From Parerythrobacter_A sp963838735 (lineage in GTDB: Bacteria > Pseudomonadota > Alphaproteobacteria > Sphingomonadales > Sphingomonadaceae): 64,000 nucleotides of DNA. A program made the translations under genes and the position numbers. Below, one piece after another: positions 8,988-17,923 of this stretch. The stretch is taken from contig CAWISG010000002.1 of assembly GCA_963838735.1 (NCBI GenBank), forward strand, positions 1 to 64,000. The letters are read 5' to 3'. Every line of letters begins with the position of its first letter. Position 1 is the first letter of the stretch. The notes under the pieces were generated by a model. The model searched no databases and was not told where the DNA came from. It worked only from the letters and a program-made list of their open reading frames with translations.

Positions 8988-10511
8988 CTACTGCCCTTGA
9001 CCCATCGAATAGCCGCGTTCGCCATCGAAAGTATAAAGCAATTCGGTCTTAATGAAGTCGAGATCGGCGCGGTGGATCTTGCCCAGAAGGTCGAGCACCA
9101 TCGTCTTGTTGAACTGCTTGTCAGGCAATGCCAGAAAACGGCAGCGCCAGTGATCGGTATGGAATGTCTCTGGAATACCGCGCGGCCAGACCATCACGCC
9201 GCGATTGGTAATCATCGTCAAGGATAGCAGCCGCGTTTCGCCCTGCTGAAGCTTCCGAGAAATTTCCGGCACCGCTTCTGTGGACTGAACGAACACATCG
9301 ACGCCGACCAGCTCCTTGGCTGCCGGGGGGCGGCGCGTTGCGGTCGGCACGGCGAACCGACGCCCTTCGCTGGGGTAAGTGATTGCAAGCAGGGTCTCCG
9401 GCGTCTGGCCGAGCCGTGCGATCACGGCGTCAGCGAAGTCGGCCGTGCCGACCTTTTCGACCGATAAAGCGTCTGTGAACATATCGCCGGTGTGAATACC
9501 GTCTTCGATCGTTTTCAACCAAGCGTTGTGCAACTGCTCTGCCACGTCCGGCTGACCAATGTGAACCAGCATCATGACACCGGCGAGGATCAGTCCGGAC
9601 GGGTTGGCGATACCCTGCCCGGCAAGGTCCGGTGCCGAACCGTGTATCGCTTCGAACATGGCTCCGTGCTCGCCGATATTGGCTGACGAACCCAACCCGA
9701 CCGAACCGGTAATCTGGGCAGCAACATCGCTAAGGATGTCGCCATAAAGATTGGGCATGACGATTACGTCGAAGCGCTCTGGCGTATCGGCCAGCCGCGC
9801 GGCGCCAATATCGACGATCATGTGTTCCGCCTCGATCTCGGGATACTCAACCGCGATTTCGTCGAACACCTTATGGAACAGTCCATCGGTGAACTTCATG
9901 ATATTGTCTTTGGTAAAGCAGCTCACCTTTTTGCGATCATATGCTTTGGCATGTTCGAAAGCGTAGCGGACGATCTTCTCGCAACCGGGCCGGCTGATTA
10001 GTTTCAGGCATTGATACACCTCGTCGGTTTGCCGATGTTCGATCCCGGCATAGAGGTCTTCCTCGTTCTCGCGGATGATTGTCACATCCATGTCCGGATT
10101 GCGGGTTGCGATGAATGGCGCGAAGGCGGTGCAGGGACGCACATTGGCGTAGAGACCGAGCGACTTGCGGATGGTGACGTTGAGGCTCTTGTATCCGCCG
10201 CCCTGCGGTGTGGATATCGGTGCCTTGTAAAACACCTTGGTGCGCCGCAGGCTGTCCCAAGCGTCTGTACCGATGCCGGAATTCTCGCCCGCCAGATACG
10301 CCTGTTCGCCGATATCGACGGTTTCGACAGCAATGTTCGCGCCTGCTGCCGACAAAACCTTGAGCGCGGCTTCCATAATTTCGGGTCCGATGCCGTCGCC
10401 ATGCGCCACGGTAACGGGCACCGGCGGTTTGCCGGGGACATCCGATGACGGCGACGTTAGTGTTTGTGAGTGATCGTGCTGCAACATGTTGCCTGCTCCT
10501 GTTGAAATCAT
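8988..10511 (-). CDS. icd: NADP-dependent isocitrate dehydrogenase, island paralogue
   Basis: Oxidative decarboxylation of isocitrate to 2-oxoglutarate in the TCA cycle. 507 residues, of the long Thermus-like subgroup. The N-terminal HGDGIGPEIM, STPQGGGYKSLNVTIRKSLG, IIRENEEDLYAGIEHRQTDEVYQCLKL and MPNLYGDILSDVAAQITGSVGL stretches carry the substrate and metal ligands. The C-terminal extension (~residues 350-507) has ELVGVDVFVQST and NRGVMVWPRG. A second ATG at 10485-10487 could be the real start. It is clearly paralogous to the gene at 51116. It is transcribed away from the LysR gene across a short region with a palindrome. Confidence 0.93.
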   Translation of the reverse strand: MISTGAGNMLQHDHSQTLTSPSSDVPGKPPVPVTVAHGDGIGPEIMEAALKVLSAAGANIAVETVDIGEQAYLAGENSGIGTDAWDSLRRTKVFYKAPISTPQGGGYKSLNVTIRKSLGLYANVRPCTAFAPFIATRNPDMDVTIIRENEEDLYAGIEHRQTDEVYQCLKLISRPGCEKIVRYAFEHAKAYDRKKVSCFTKDNIMKFTDGLFHKVFDEIAVEYPEIEAEHMIVDIGAARLADTPERFDVIVMPNLYGDILSDVAAQITGSVGLGSSANIGEHGAMFEAIHGSAPDLAGQGIANPSGLILAGVMMLVHIGQPDVAEQLHNAWLKTIEDGIHTGDMFTDALSVEKVGTADFADAVIARLGQTPETLLAITYPSEGRRFAVPTATRRPPAAKELVGVDVFVQSTEAVPEISRKLQQGETRLLSLTMITNRGVMVWPRGIPETFHTDHWRCRFLALPDKQFNKTMVLDLLGKIHRADLDFIKTELLYTFDGERGYSMGQGQ

Positions 10512-10539
10512 ATGCAGGCTCTAGCCAACCGGATACGAT

Positions 10540-10563
10540 GACGATAATTGATAGTTATTCGTC
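10540..10563. promoter_or_regulatory. Candidate LysR-type operator between icd paralogue and regulator
   Basis: Imperfect palindrome GACGATAA-N7-TTATTCGTC in the intergenic space between the divergent icd (from 10511) and LysR (from 10587). It contains a T-N11-A core at 10545-10557, the usual LysR-family recognition pattern. Binding by the adjacent regulator is inferred. Confidence 0.5.
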
Positions 10564-10586
10564 CTCATATTGAGAAACGCAATACT

Positions 10587-11465
10587 ATGCCCGCAGTCGG
10601 CGCTCCGCATGTGCTCGATACCGATCTTTTGCGTACCTTCGTTACGGTCGTGGATTGCAACAGCTTTTCGCGTGCGGCAGAACGGCTCCTGCGCGGACAG
10701 TCGGCAGTGTCGTTGCAAATCAAGCGACTTGAAAGCCAGCTTGGCACGGAACTGATCGAACGTGGGCGCGGCGGTTTGCGCATGACACCCGATGGCGAAC
10801 TCATACTGGATCATGCCCGTCGCATATTGCAGCTCAATGAGGAGCTGATCGAGCGAATTGCCGAACCCGACTTGTCGGGACTGGTGCGGATCGGTGCACC
10901 GGAAGATTTCGCGACGACGTATTTGCAGGATGTTCTCGCCAAATTCGCAAATAGCCACCCGAAGGTCGCGCTGGAAATGACCTGCGAACTGACTATGCAA
11001 CTGTTTGACCGGTTCGCGGCCGGCGGTCTCGACCTGGCATTGGTCAAACGCGAAGCGACCGCGGCACCCGCCGGCCGCCTCGTCTGGCGGGAGGCGCTGG
11101 TATGGGTCGGGAACCGCGCTATCGACTCTGAAGCAGCCGAATTCAGTCTGGTGGTATCACCCGTCCCGTGCGTTTACCGCAAGCGCGCAACCGCCGCACT
11201 GGATGCTGCGCGGATCGCATGGCGCATCGCCTATACGTGCGGTGCTCTGTCCGGCAGCCTCGCGGCTGTTCGGGCAGGGATGGGCATAACCGTCCTGCCC
11301 AAGAACATGGTGCCTGCAGATCTGGTCATTCTCGATCCTGCCGGCGAGAAATTGCCTGTTCTCGCCGATACCGAGATTGCTCTGCTGGAATCGTCAGGAA
11401 ACGGTGCGCCTGCATCACGGTTGCGCGACGTGATCGAGCAGGCGCTGCATCACGGGTATCGTTAG
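10587..11465 (+). CDS. LysR-family transcriptional regulator
   Basis: DNA-binding regulator of about 292 residues. The N-terminal winged helix-turn-helix is evident in DLLRTFVTVVDCNSFSRAAE followed by LRGQSAVSLQIKRLESQLG and LTPDGE-like RMTPDGELIL. A LysR substrate-binding domain follows (~residues 90-290), with sequence flavour of the LrhA/HexA type. The frame opens at a TTG at 10548, but the ATG at 10587 gives the normal family N-terminus. It is divergent from the island isocitrate dehydrogenase and probably controls it and itself; the effector is unknown. Confidence 0.9.
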   Translation: MPAVGAPHVLDTDLLRTFVTVVDCNSFSRAAERLLRGQSAVSLQIKRLESQLGTELIERGRGGLRMTPDGELILDHARRILQLNEELIERIAEPDLSGLVRIGAPEDFATTYLQDVLAKFANSHPKVALEMTCELTMQLFDRFAAGGLDLALVKREATAAPAGRLVWREALVWVGNRAIDSEAAEFSLVVSPVPCVYRKRATAALDAARIAWRIAYTCGALSGSLAAVRAGMGITVLPKNMVPADLVILDPAGEKLPVLADTEIALLESSGNGAPASRLRDVIEQALHHGYR

Positions 11466-11700
11466 CCTGCGCCTTTCTCGATAACGTGGCCCAACGTTGT
11501 GCGTTGCATCAAGACGCTGAACAGGACAGCGGTGAAGATTGCCGCCAGCAGCAGGTTGCTCGTCGGCCGCATGCCCATCGCCGTCAGACCGATGACAGCG
11601 GTAGTTTCACGAAATGGTGATTGAACCAGCCAAGTACGGCGCTTGCTACAACGGGCATGGCTGCTGTGTCGAACGGCCAAAAGAGGCTTGGTGCGTGCAT
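11462..11700 (-). pseudogene. Remnant of a CPA1-type Na+/H+ antiporter
   Basis: A minus-strand frame carries VLGWFNHHFVKLPLS, like the first helix of CPA1/NhaP exchangers. After a frame change comes NLLLAAIFTAVLFSVLMQRT-TLGHVIEKGAG, like their last transmembrane segment. The roughly 350-residue middle is missing. Both ends are recognisable but short, so the call is moderate. The remnant's stop overlaps the LysR stop. It would be the second dead sodium/proton antiporter in the island. Confidence 0.5.
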
Positions 11701-11857
11701 CGTCGAAACCCGGCAGCGCATGACGATTAACCGTATCTACACCGATATTGCGTACCGATAAAGCCATCCTGTCATGCGGATGTCAGATGCCCTGTCTGCG
11801 TCCAATGACCAAAGAAAGTCTCCCCAGGCACGAAAGCAGCACCGGGCCCAAAACGTG

Positions 11858-12835
11858 ATGGATAGTTCCAGCTCCCACCAAAGAACGGGCCTGATCGGCC
11901 ACACCGGCTTTGTCGGCGGCGCGCTGCTGCGGCAAACAGCGTTCGATGCCTGCTTCAACAGCGAGAATATCACCGCTCTTCAAGGCCAAGTTTTCAAAAC
12001 GCTGGTATGCGCCGCCGCGCCCGGCTCGATGCTGGAGGCCAACCGCGCGCCAACCCGCGATCTGGCGCAGATCGATGCGCTGATCGCGCAGCTTACCATG
12101 GTACATGCCGACCGGTTCGTGCTCATTTCCTCGATCGCGGTGCTGGCCGATTTTGCCGGGGGCGATGACGAAAGCTCCAGCCGGTTTCAGCAGGAGCTGG
12201 CCTATGGCCGCAATCGACGCGCGCTCGAGGTGTTTGTCGAACAGCGCTTCCCCGGCAGCCTGATCGTCCGACTGCCCGCCTTGTTCGGGATGGGACTGCG
12301 CAAGAATTTCCTGTTCGATCTGATGAACCCCGTGCCATCGTTCCTGACGGAAGCGAAGCGCGATGCGCTAATGCGTGCGCTCGATCCTGCGCTCGCTGGG
12401 ATGGTTGGAACACTTTATACCTCCGATGCGGTTACCGGCATGCTGCGACTTGACCGGACTGCGCTGAACTTTGACCGGAGGCGCGCGGCGCTGGAGGATG
12501 CGTTGACGGCGTTGGGCGCATCGGCAACGCAGTTCCATCACCCCGACACAACCTATCAGTTCTACCCTGTCGAACGGCTATGGAAAGACATAGGTATCGC
12601 ATTGGAACGGGGGCTGTCTCACCTCCATCTGGTGGCACAACCGCTCACCGCCGCCGCGATCCATCTGGCGCTGACCGAGCACGCCATGCCCGATACGCCC
12701 GCGCGCTTGCACCATGAGGATATGCGCACCCGCCATGCCGAGTTGTGGGACGCCGAGGGGTCATACCAGTTCACCGCCGCCACCACGCTCGACCGGCTTG
12801 CGGCGTTCTTCGCAAGCGAAATGGAAGCGGTATGA
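11858..12835 (+). CDS. NAD-dependent epimerase/dehydratase-like protein, first gene of glycan cluster
   Basis: Extended-SDR-like protein of about 325 residues. The N-terminal GLIGHTGFVGGALL is the nucleotide-binding GxxGxxG motif, and FVLISSIAVLADF supplies a Ser region. The usual YxxxK appears as YGRNRRALE, with the Lys replaced by Arg, so catalysis may be altered. The ATG at 11774 gives a charged leader with no homology-like features; the ATG at 11858 puts the Rossmann motif near the start. It overlaps the next gene at ATGATG. Role is probably nucleotide-sugar modification or scaffolding for the downstream glycosyltransferases, which is inference. Confidence 0.7.
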   Translation: MDSSSSHQRTGLIGHTGFVGGALLRQTAFDACFNSENITALQGQVFKTLVCAAAPGSMLEANRAPTRDLAQIDALIAQLTMVHADRFVLISSIAVLADFAGGDDESSSRFQQELAYGRNRRALEVFVEQRFPGSLIVRLPALFGMGLRKNFLFDLMNPVPSFLTEAKRDALMRALDPALAGMVGTLYTSDAVTGMLRLDRTALNFDRRRAALEDALTALGASATQFHHPDTTYQFYPVERLWKDIGIALERGLSHLHLVAQPLTAAAIHLALTEHAMPDTPARLHHEDMRTRHAELWDAEGSYQFTAATTLDRLAAFFASEMEAV

Positions 12836-13677
12836 TGCTGGCCATGTCCAACATCGCCTGGTCGGCGCAGGAACGGATCGATGCCTATGCGATCCTTGCC
12901 GATGCGGGGATCACGGGCCTCGAAATAGCACCCGGCATCTTCTTCCATGAAGCTGCCGATCCATTCGTCCCCGACGCGGTAGTTGCTCGCACGGCGTTGA
13001 GCGAGGCGGCGGATGCGGGTCTGGCACTGGTGTCGATGCAATCCTTGCTGTTCGGGGTGACAGGCGCACACCTGTTCGAAGGTGCCGAAGCGCGGGCAGT
13101 GTTCGAACGCGGCATGGTTCGCGCGATTACGCTTGCCGGACGCTTTGGCATTCCTAACCTTGTATTTGGCTCACCGGTGCAACGCCGCGTGCCGGACGGC
13201 TTGGCGATGGAGGATGCGCTCGCCGAAGCTACCGCCGTATTTCGCCGCCTTGGCGACGCTGCTGCGGCAGCCGGAACACGGATCAGCATCGAAGCCAACC
13301 CGGTCGCATATGGGACCAATTTCCTGAACACGCTGGAGGAAGCCGACGCCTTTGTGCAGGCGGTCGATCATCCGGCCATCGCACTGGTCCTCGATCTCGG
13401 CGCGATGCATATGAATGGCAGTTTTACCGGCGTGCCTGCACGCCTCGCCGCCCTCGTGCCTCGGCTCAACCACGTCCATGTCAGCGAGGCTGGTCTTGCC
13501 CTCGCTCCGGCGGATGCTGCGGCGCTCATGCCAATCATCAAGGGGTTGCGCGCGGCGGGTTATGCCAAGGCGGTATCGATCGAAATGAAGCGCCCGCCGC
13601 TGGGCCTTGCCGAGGTTAGACGTGCGGTCATGCGGCTGGTTGCGGCACAACGGGCAGCGGCGGTGACCCATGCATGA
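12832..13677 (+). CDS. Xylose isomerase-like TIM-barrel protein
   Basis: Protein of about 281 residues resembling sugar phosphate isomerase/epimerase (AP-endonuclease-2 fold). Landmarks are ADAGITGLEIAPG near residue 30, RISIEANPVAYG (~150) with a metal-type Glu, ALVLDLGAMHMNG (~190) with Asp and His, and NHVHVSEAGLA (~215) with the HxH. Those residues fit a divalent-metal site. The start at 12832 overlaps the upstream stop, with a further ATG at 12844. It ends 8 bases inside the next gene. It probably interconverts a sugar or acts on a sugar derivative for the glycan made by this cluster. Confidence 0.75.
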   Translation: MMLAMSNIAWSAQERIDAYAILADAGITGLEIAPGIFFHEAADPFVPDAVVARTALSEAADAGLALVSMQSLLFGVTGAHLFEGAEARAVFERGMVRAITLAGRFGIPNLVFGSPVQRRVPDGLAMEDALAEATAVFRRLGDAAAAAGTRISIEANPVAYGTNFLNTLEEADAFVQAVDHPAIALVLDLGAMHMNGSFTGVPARLAALVPRLNHVHVSEAGLALAPADAAALMPIIKGLRAAGYAKAVSIEMKRPPLGLAEVRRAVMRLVAAQRAAAVTHA

Positions 13678-14692
13678 ACCCGACGCCGGCCAGTTCGCAA
13701 AGTCGCGGGAAGACGTGGTCGTCTCGGCATGCTTTTCCGACCTTGTCGCAAATTCTTCCACCTTCGCCGCCTTGCGCGATGTTGCCGCCACGCTCGACCG
13801 CGCCTTCCGCTTCCGCGAGATCATCCTTGTAGTCGACAACACACAGCGCGAGGCATTCCTGCCATTTATCGCAGAAGTGTCCAACTGCCGCCTCTTCGTG
13901 GTCCGCCGGGGGACCGAATATTACGACCGCCGCGTTATCGCCGCCGAGGAAGCGATCGGCGATCTGGTGGTTATCGGGAATCTCGATGAGATCGCGCAGA
14001 TCGACCTCATCGCCTTCCTCGACCATGCCGAGTGCGAAAATACCGTGACGATGGCCTTTCGCGCAGTTCGCCGACCGGTAAAGCGACTGTTGGCCTGGCC
14101 CTTCATCGCGCTCGGCAAGCTGGCCGGTTTCAACGTCGATCCGAGCGACTTTCAGTCCATTGCGGTGCCGCGTACCCTCCTCAACCTCCTGCTCGCCCAT
14201 GATGAGCCACGCCTGGCACTGCGCTTCCCCCCTCGCGATCCGAACCTTCCGCTGGACTGGTTCCGCACCGACCGCAACGTCACCGCGCGCACCGCCTTCA
14301 TGGGGCTGGGGCGCCGAGCGCAGCTGCTCCAGACGCTGCTTGTCTATCTGACGCCCACAATCCTGTCGGTGGTAGCTATCTCTTCTACCTTCCTGACGCT
14401 GCTCGGCATCGCCTATGCGGCTTACATCGTGGCTGCGTTGGTCGTGGTCGATCAGATAACGCCTGGCTGGCTCACAACCAATGCGATGCTTGCGGTCAGC
14501 GCCGTGTTCATGGGGTTGTCGACGCTGGGTCTTAGCCTTGGCTTGCAGCACCTGCTGAAACAGCAACGGCGGTTGAGGGGGGGGATCGTGCCTGAAGAGG
14601 TCAACCATATCGATTTGTTCCATCAGGTCTCATTCGACCTCAATGTCGAGTTGGAAAGCGATGTCCGTGCGGGCCCGGCAATAGCAGATTGA
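13670..14692 (+). CDS. GT2-like membrane protein lacking canonical DxD
   Basis: 340-residue protein with a cytoplasmic N-terminal domain shaped like a dolichol-phosphate-sugar synthase (family GT2). It has ACFSDLVANSS, REIILVVDNTQRE in place of the normal VVDDGS-x-D, and LVVIGNLDEIAQIDL where the DAD metal motif is expected. Two or more helices follow (~residues 225-300: LLVYLTPTILSVVAISSTFLTLL and the AMLAVSAVFMGLST region), as in membrane-anchored polyprenyl-phosphate glycosyltransferases. Loss of both acidic motifs suggests an inactive or divergent enzyme. Overlaps both neighbours. Confidence 0.65.
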   Translation: MHEPDAGQFAKSREDVVVSACFSDLVANSSTFAALRDVAATLDRAFRFREIILVVDNTQREAFLPFIAEVSNCRLFVVRRGTEYYDRRVIAAEEAIGDLVVIGNLDEIAQIDLIAFLDHAECENTVTMAFRAVRRPVKRLLAWPFIALGKLAGFNVDPSDFQSIAVPRTLLNLLLAHDEPRLALRFPPRDPNLPLDWFRTDRNVTARTAFMGLGRRAQLLQTLLVYLTPTILSVVAISSTFLTLLGIAYAAYIVAALVVVDQITPGWLTTNAMLAVSAVFMGLSTLGLSLGLQHLLKQQRRLRGGIVPEEVNHIDLFHQVSFDLNVELESDVRAGPAIAD

Positions 14693-15849
14693 TGACGCGC
14701 GCTGCCGACACCCTGTATGATTACGTCGTGATCGGCGGCGGTTTCTACGGCTGCTGCCTGGCGCTCTATCTGCGCTCGATCTCGGCGCGAGTGCTGGTGG
14801 TGGAAGCTGGGCCGCAGCTGATGAACCGGGCCTCACGCGTCAATCAGGCGCGGGTGCATACCGGATTTCATTACCCCCGATCAGCCGCCACGGCCGTCAA
14901 ATCGATGCTGCTGCACCGCCGGTTCCTGGCCGATTTCCCTGAGGCGGTAGTAGGCGATTTTCAGATGCTTTACGCCATCGCCCGACGCCGGTCGAAGGTC
15001 ACAGCCAAGAAATTCCATCGCATGTTCCGCGACATGGGCGCGCCGATCGAACCGGCCATGCCGAGCCACCGGGCGCTGTTCAATACCGATATGGTGGAAA
15101 ATGTGTTCGCTTGTCATGAAGTCGCGTTCGATCACGCAATCCTTGCCAAACAGGTTGCCGCGCGCATGGCAGATGCCGGAATCGAGGTGCGTCTTGAAAC
15201 CGAACTGATTGGCTTGACTGACCACATCAGCGGCGTGGTTGCCGCGCTGTCGGACGGCAGCGAAGTGACCGCGCGCTATGCCTTCAACATCACCTATGCC
15301 CAGATCAATGCGGTTTTAGCCAAAGCCGGTTTGCCGGGCGCAAGGCTGAAGCATGAAATCGCCGAACTGGCACTGATCGAACCGCCGCGCGAGCTTGAAA
15401 AGATCGGCGTGACGGTGATGGACGGGCCTTTTTTCTCGACCATGCCCTACCCGTCGGAGGCGCTCTATTCGCTTACCCATGTACGCTATACCCCACACGA
15501 AAGCTGGGCGGATGATCCAGCGCAGCGTGATCCCTATCGTCATATTGCGAGCCTCGATCCCGAAACGCGCTACGCTTTCATGCAGCGCGATGCTCAACGC
15601 TATCTGCCTTGCCTTGCCGGGGCGACCTATCGCCTATCGATCTATGATGTGAAGACCGTCCTGATAAAGAACGAAGCCGATGATGGCCGCCCGATCCTCT
15701 ATCATCAGAAGCCGGATGACAGCCGGGTGATCTCGGTACTCGGCGGCAAGATCGACAATATCTACGACCTGTTTGAAGCGGTGAAGGATACAGCGCCCGA
15801 ATTCGCATCCCTCGATTCGGGTTTCGTTTTCGGACATGCCTATGCCTAG
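14692..15849 (+). CDS. FAD-dependent oxidoreductase (DAO family)
   Basis: About 385 residues. The N-terminal YDYVVIGGGFYGCCLALYL is the FAD ADP-binding GxGxxG motif, followed by LVVEAG with the ribose-binding Glu. A second stretch, RVNQARVHTGFHYPRS, matches the DAO/glycine-oxidase-like group found in surface-polysaccharide loci. The TTG at 14689 could add one residue, but the ATG at 14692 overlaps the upstream stop as TGATG. It probably oxidises an amino- or hydroxyl-bearing sugar or lipid intermediate of the cluster; the substrate is unknown. Confidence 0.8.
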   Translation: MTRAADTLYDYVVIGGGFYGCCLALYLRSISARVLVVEAGPQLMNRASRVNQARVHTGFHYPRSAATAVKSMLLHRRFLADFPEAVVGDFQMLYAIARRRSKVTAKKFHRMFRDMGAPIEPAMPSHRALFNTDMVENVFACHEVAFDHAILAKQVAARMADAGIEVRLETELIGLTDHISGVVAALSDGSEVTARYAFNITYAQINAVLAKAGLPGARLKHEIAELALIEPPRELEKIGVTVMDGPFFSTMPYPSEALYSLTHVRYTPHESWADDPAQRDPYRHIASLDPETRYAFMQRDAQRYLPCLAGATYRLSIYDVKTVLIKNEADDGRPILYHQKPDDSRVISVLGGKIDNIYDLFEAVKDTAPEFASLDSGFVFGHAYA

Positions 15850-17923
15850 TCTTGCCAAGGTTTTTGTGGTTCCGGCGACGCAACGCGGCTTGCTGGCGCT
15901 GGCCGGTGTCGCGGCTTTAATCATCGCGTTGCGCGGCCTCTCCCTCCTTTATGATCACAGCCTCAATTCGCTCGACGGGGCGCTACAGACTTGGTTTGCG
16001 CTTCATAACTTCGCCGATGGCGAACAGCTCGGCACGGACTTTCAGTCCTATCTCGGGATCACGATGATAATCGCGCTGCTGCCGATGTTTTTTGCATTCG
16101 GGCAGACTTTGTTTGCTTCGACCATGGCAGCGAATGTGATGGTGGTGGGCGGAGCGTTTGTGTCCGCCTACGCCACCGTCTGGATGTTCCGAAGCGTGCC
16201 GCCGCATGCCCGCTGGCAGGCGACAATCCTGATGGTGTTTGTGTTCTACTACGCCGCGCGGACTGTGGCCGACGCGATAGGCTTGCCATATCCCGCGACC
16301 TTCGATCCGGGCGTATCGCTGCGCCCGCTGCGTGGGTTCCTGCCGTTCTTCGTTCTCCCGTGCTTCGTAATTGCTCTGCGCAAGGTGCGTCGCGACGGCC
16401 GCGCTTTGGCTGGTGGGCTACTCGGCATGGTTGCGGGCGCGGGGCTGCTGTGGTCGAATGATGCGGGCATCCCGCTGATGATTGCGATGGTGCTTGGCCT
16501 CGTGATGGCGCTGCATCAGCAAGCGACATTGCTGTTGAAGACGCTGGCAGCGTTTGGCCTTGGCGTAGCGGCAGGAGCGGGCGCGACCTTGATGCTCGTG
16601 ACACACGGCCAGCCCGGCCCTTGGCTGCAATATAATTTCCAGGACGTGGCGGGCGATCAGTTCTGGTTTTTCGCGCCGTGGGATCGAACCACGCGCTTTC
16701 TCGAACTGGCGGACCTCCCAAACATCCTGCGCCACGGCGAGGTGCTCTCCACTGCCAGCGTCATCGTGCTGACCGCGTCAGTCATGCTGGCAATGGTCCA
16801 GCGTCTCCGCGGGCGCGGATCGCCTGTGCGCGGCGCGGCGTTCGTGTTTGTCGGCGCGAGCGTGATCGGCACCGCGCTGATCCCGCAGATCGGTGGGCAT
16901 ATCGGCGCGGAATATAATGCGATTACCTTTGTGCTGGGGGCATCCGCGCCGCTGATCCTTGCAGAACGGGTATTGCTACGTCCGGCCAGGTCCCTGTTGC
17001 GCAAAGCGGCCACATTGAAAGCCGGTCTGCTCGTGGGTATCGCCGCAGTAGTGATGGTCGGCGTTGAAGCGGAACGCTTTGCGGCAATCTGGGCCAATAC
17101 TGACAGGGTGCTCTATGACGATGCGCTTGGCTTCCATGTAACACCGCAATACGCCGCCGATTTACACGCGATGCGGCGGTTATCGGCGGATTGGCGCATC
17201 CGTGGCATTCCTGAAGATCGCCAGCTTTTATCGGTCTATACCTCCCCGCTCGATATTGTTGCCGGGGTGGACAGTCCGACACCAGTAGGATCTTTGATCC
17301 ACGCTCTTGGCGCGCGAAACCGCAACAATTTCACTTTGAAAGTAGCCAATCGCTCGGTCGCGTCGGTAACCACTATTGCCCCTGACTACAGCGGCTGGGA
17401 AGGCTGGATCGTACGCGCCAACTGGCCATTTTTCGAAAGTTTGTGGGCCTACTACCGCCCGATCGCGCGAACCGACCAGAATGTTCTGTGGGCGGCTTCA
17501 CATGGCAGTGGCCCGATCGGCGAGGCAAATTGCTCGGTCCTGCCGGTCTCCTCCAACAAGTTGCGCGTGATAGTTATGGCACAGAAGCAAGGCGTGGCTT
17601 CGGTCCGTATTCGACGGAGCGGGGACTATGCGACGGCGCGCTCCGCCGTGCTGACCGTGACCGAGAATTCGCCTTACACGCGCGGGGAAAGCGTCCCTGC
17701 CTGGAGCGATTTCCCGCGCTACGGGGTGGCCAATACACGAACCGTTTCAGTGCCGGCACCGGTTGAGGCGGGCAACGTGACCGAACTGACGCTGGAGGTG
17801 CTCGACGGATCTGATATCGGCTCGGCGACCTGTTCGGCCCAGCTTATGGCAGTGCACCCGACCGCTGCGCTTCCGGGGCTGCCTGACGGAATCAGCCGTT
17901 ACCTGACCGAGGCCCGGCCATGA
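15836..17923 (+). CDS. Large polytopic membrane protein, possible GT-C glycosyltransferase
   Basis: 695 residues. The first ~440 residues contain about ten hydrophobic helices, and the last ~250 form a soluble domain rich in beta-prone sequence with two late cysteines. An acidic pair in the first luminal loop (SLNSLDGAL, ADGEQLGTDF) is where GT-C enzymes hold catalytic acids, but no family motif is decisive. The start overlaps the upstream gene by 14 bases, and the stop overlaps gtrA as ATGA. A polyprenyl-phosphate-sugar-dependent glycosyltransferase acting on the periplasmic side is the likeliest role by context. Confidence 0.6.
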   Translation: MPMPSLAKVFVVPATQRGLLALAGVAALIIALRGLSLLYDHSLNSLDGALQTWFALHNFADGEQLGTDFQSYLGITMIIALLPMFFAFGQTLFASTMAANVMVVGGAFVSAYATVWMFRSVPPHARWQATILMVFVFYYAARTVADAIGLPYPATFDPGVSLRPLRGFLPFFVLPCFVIALRKVRRDGRALAGGLLGMVAGAGLLWSNDAGIPLMIAMVLGLVMALHQQATLLLKTLAAFGLGVAAGAGATLMLVTHGQPGPWLQYNFQDVAGDQFWFFAPWDRTTRFLELADLPNILRHGEVLSTASVIVLTASVMLAMVQRLRGRGSPVRGAAFVFVGASVIGTALIPQIGGHIGAEYNAITFVLGASAPLILAERVLLRPARSLLRKAATLKAGLLVGIAAVVMVGVEAERFAAIWANTDRVLYDDALGFHVTPQYAADLHAMRRLSADWRIRGIPEDRQLLSVYTSPLDIVAGVDSPTPVGSLIHALGARNRNNFTLKVANRSVASVTTIAPDYSGWEGWIVRANWPFFESLWAYYRPIARTDQNVLWAASHGSGPIGEANCSVLPVSSNKLRVIVMAQKQGVASVRIRRSGDYATARSAVLTVTENSPYTRGESVPAWSDFPRYGVANTRTVSVPAPVEAGNVTELTLEVLDGSDIGSATCSAQLMAVHPTAALPGLPDGISRYLTEARP

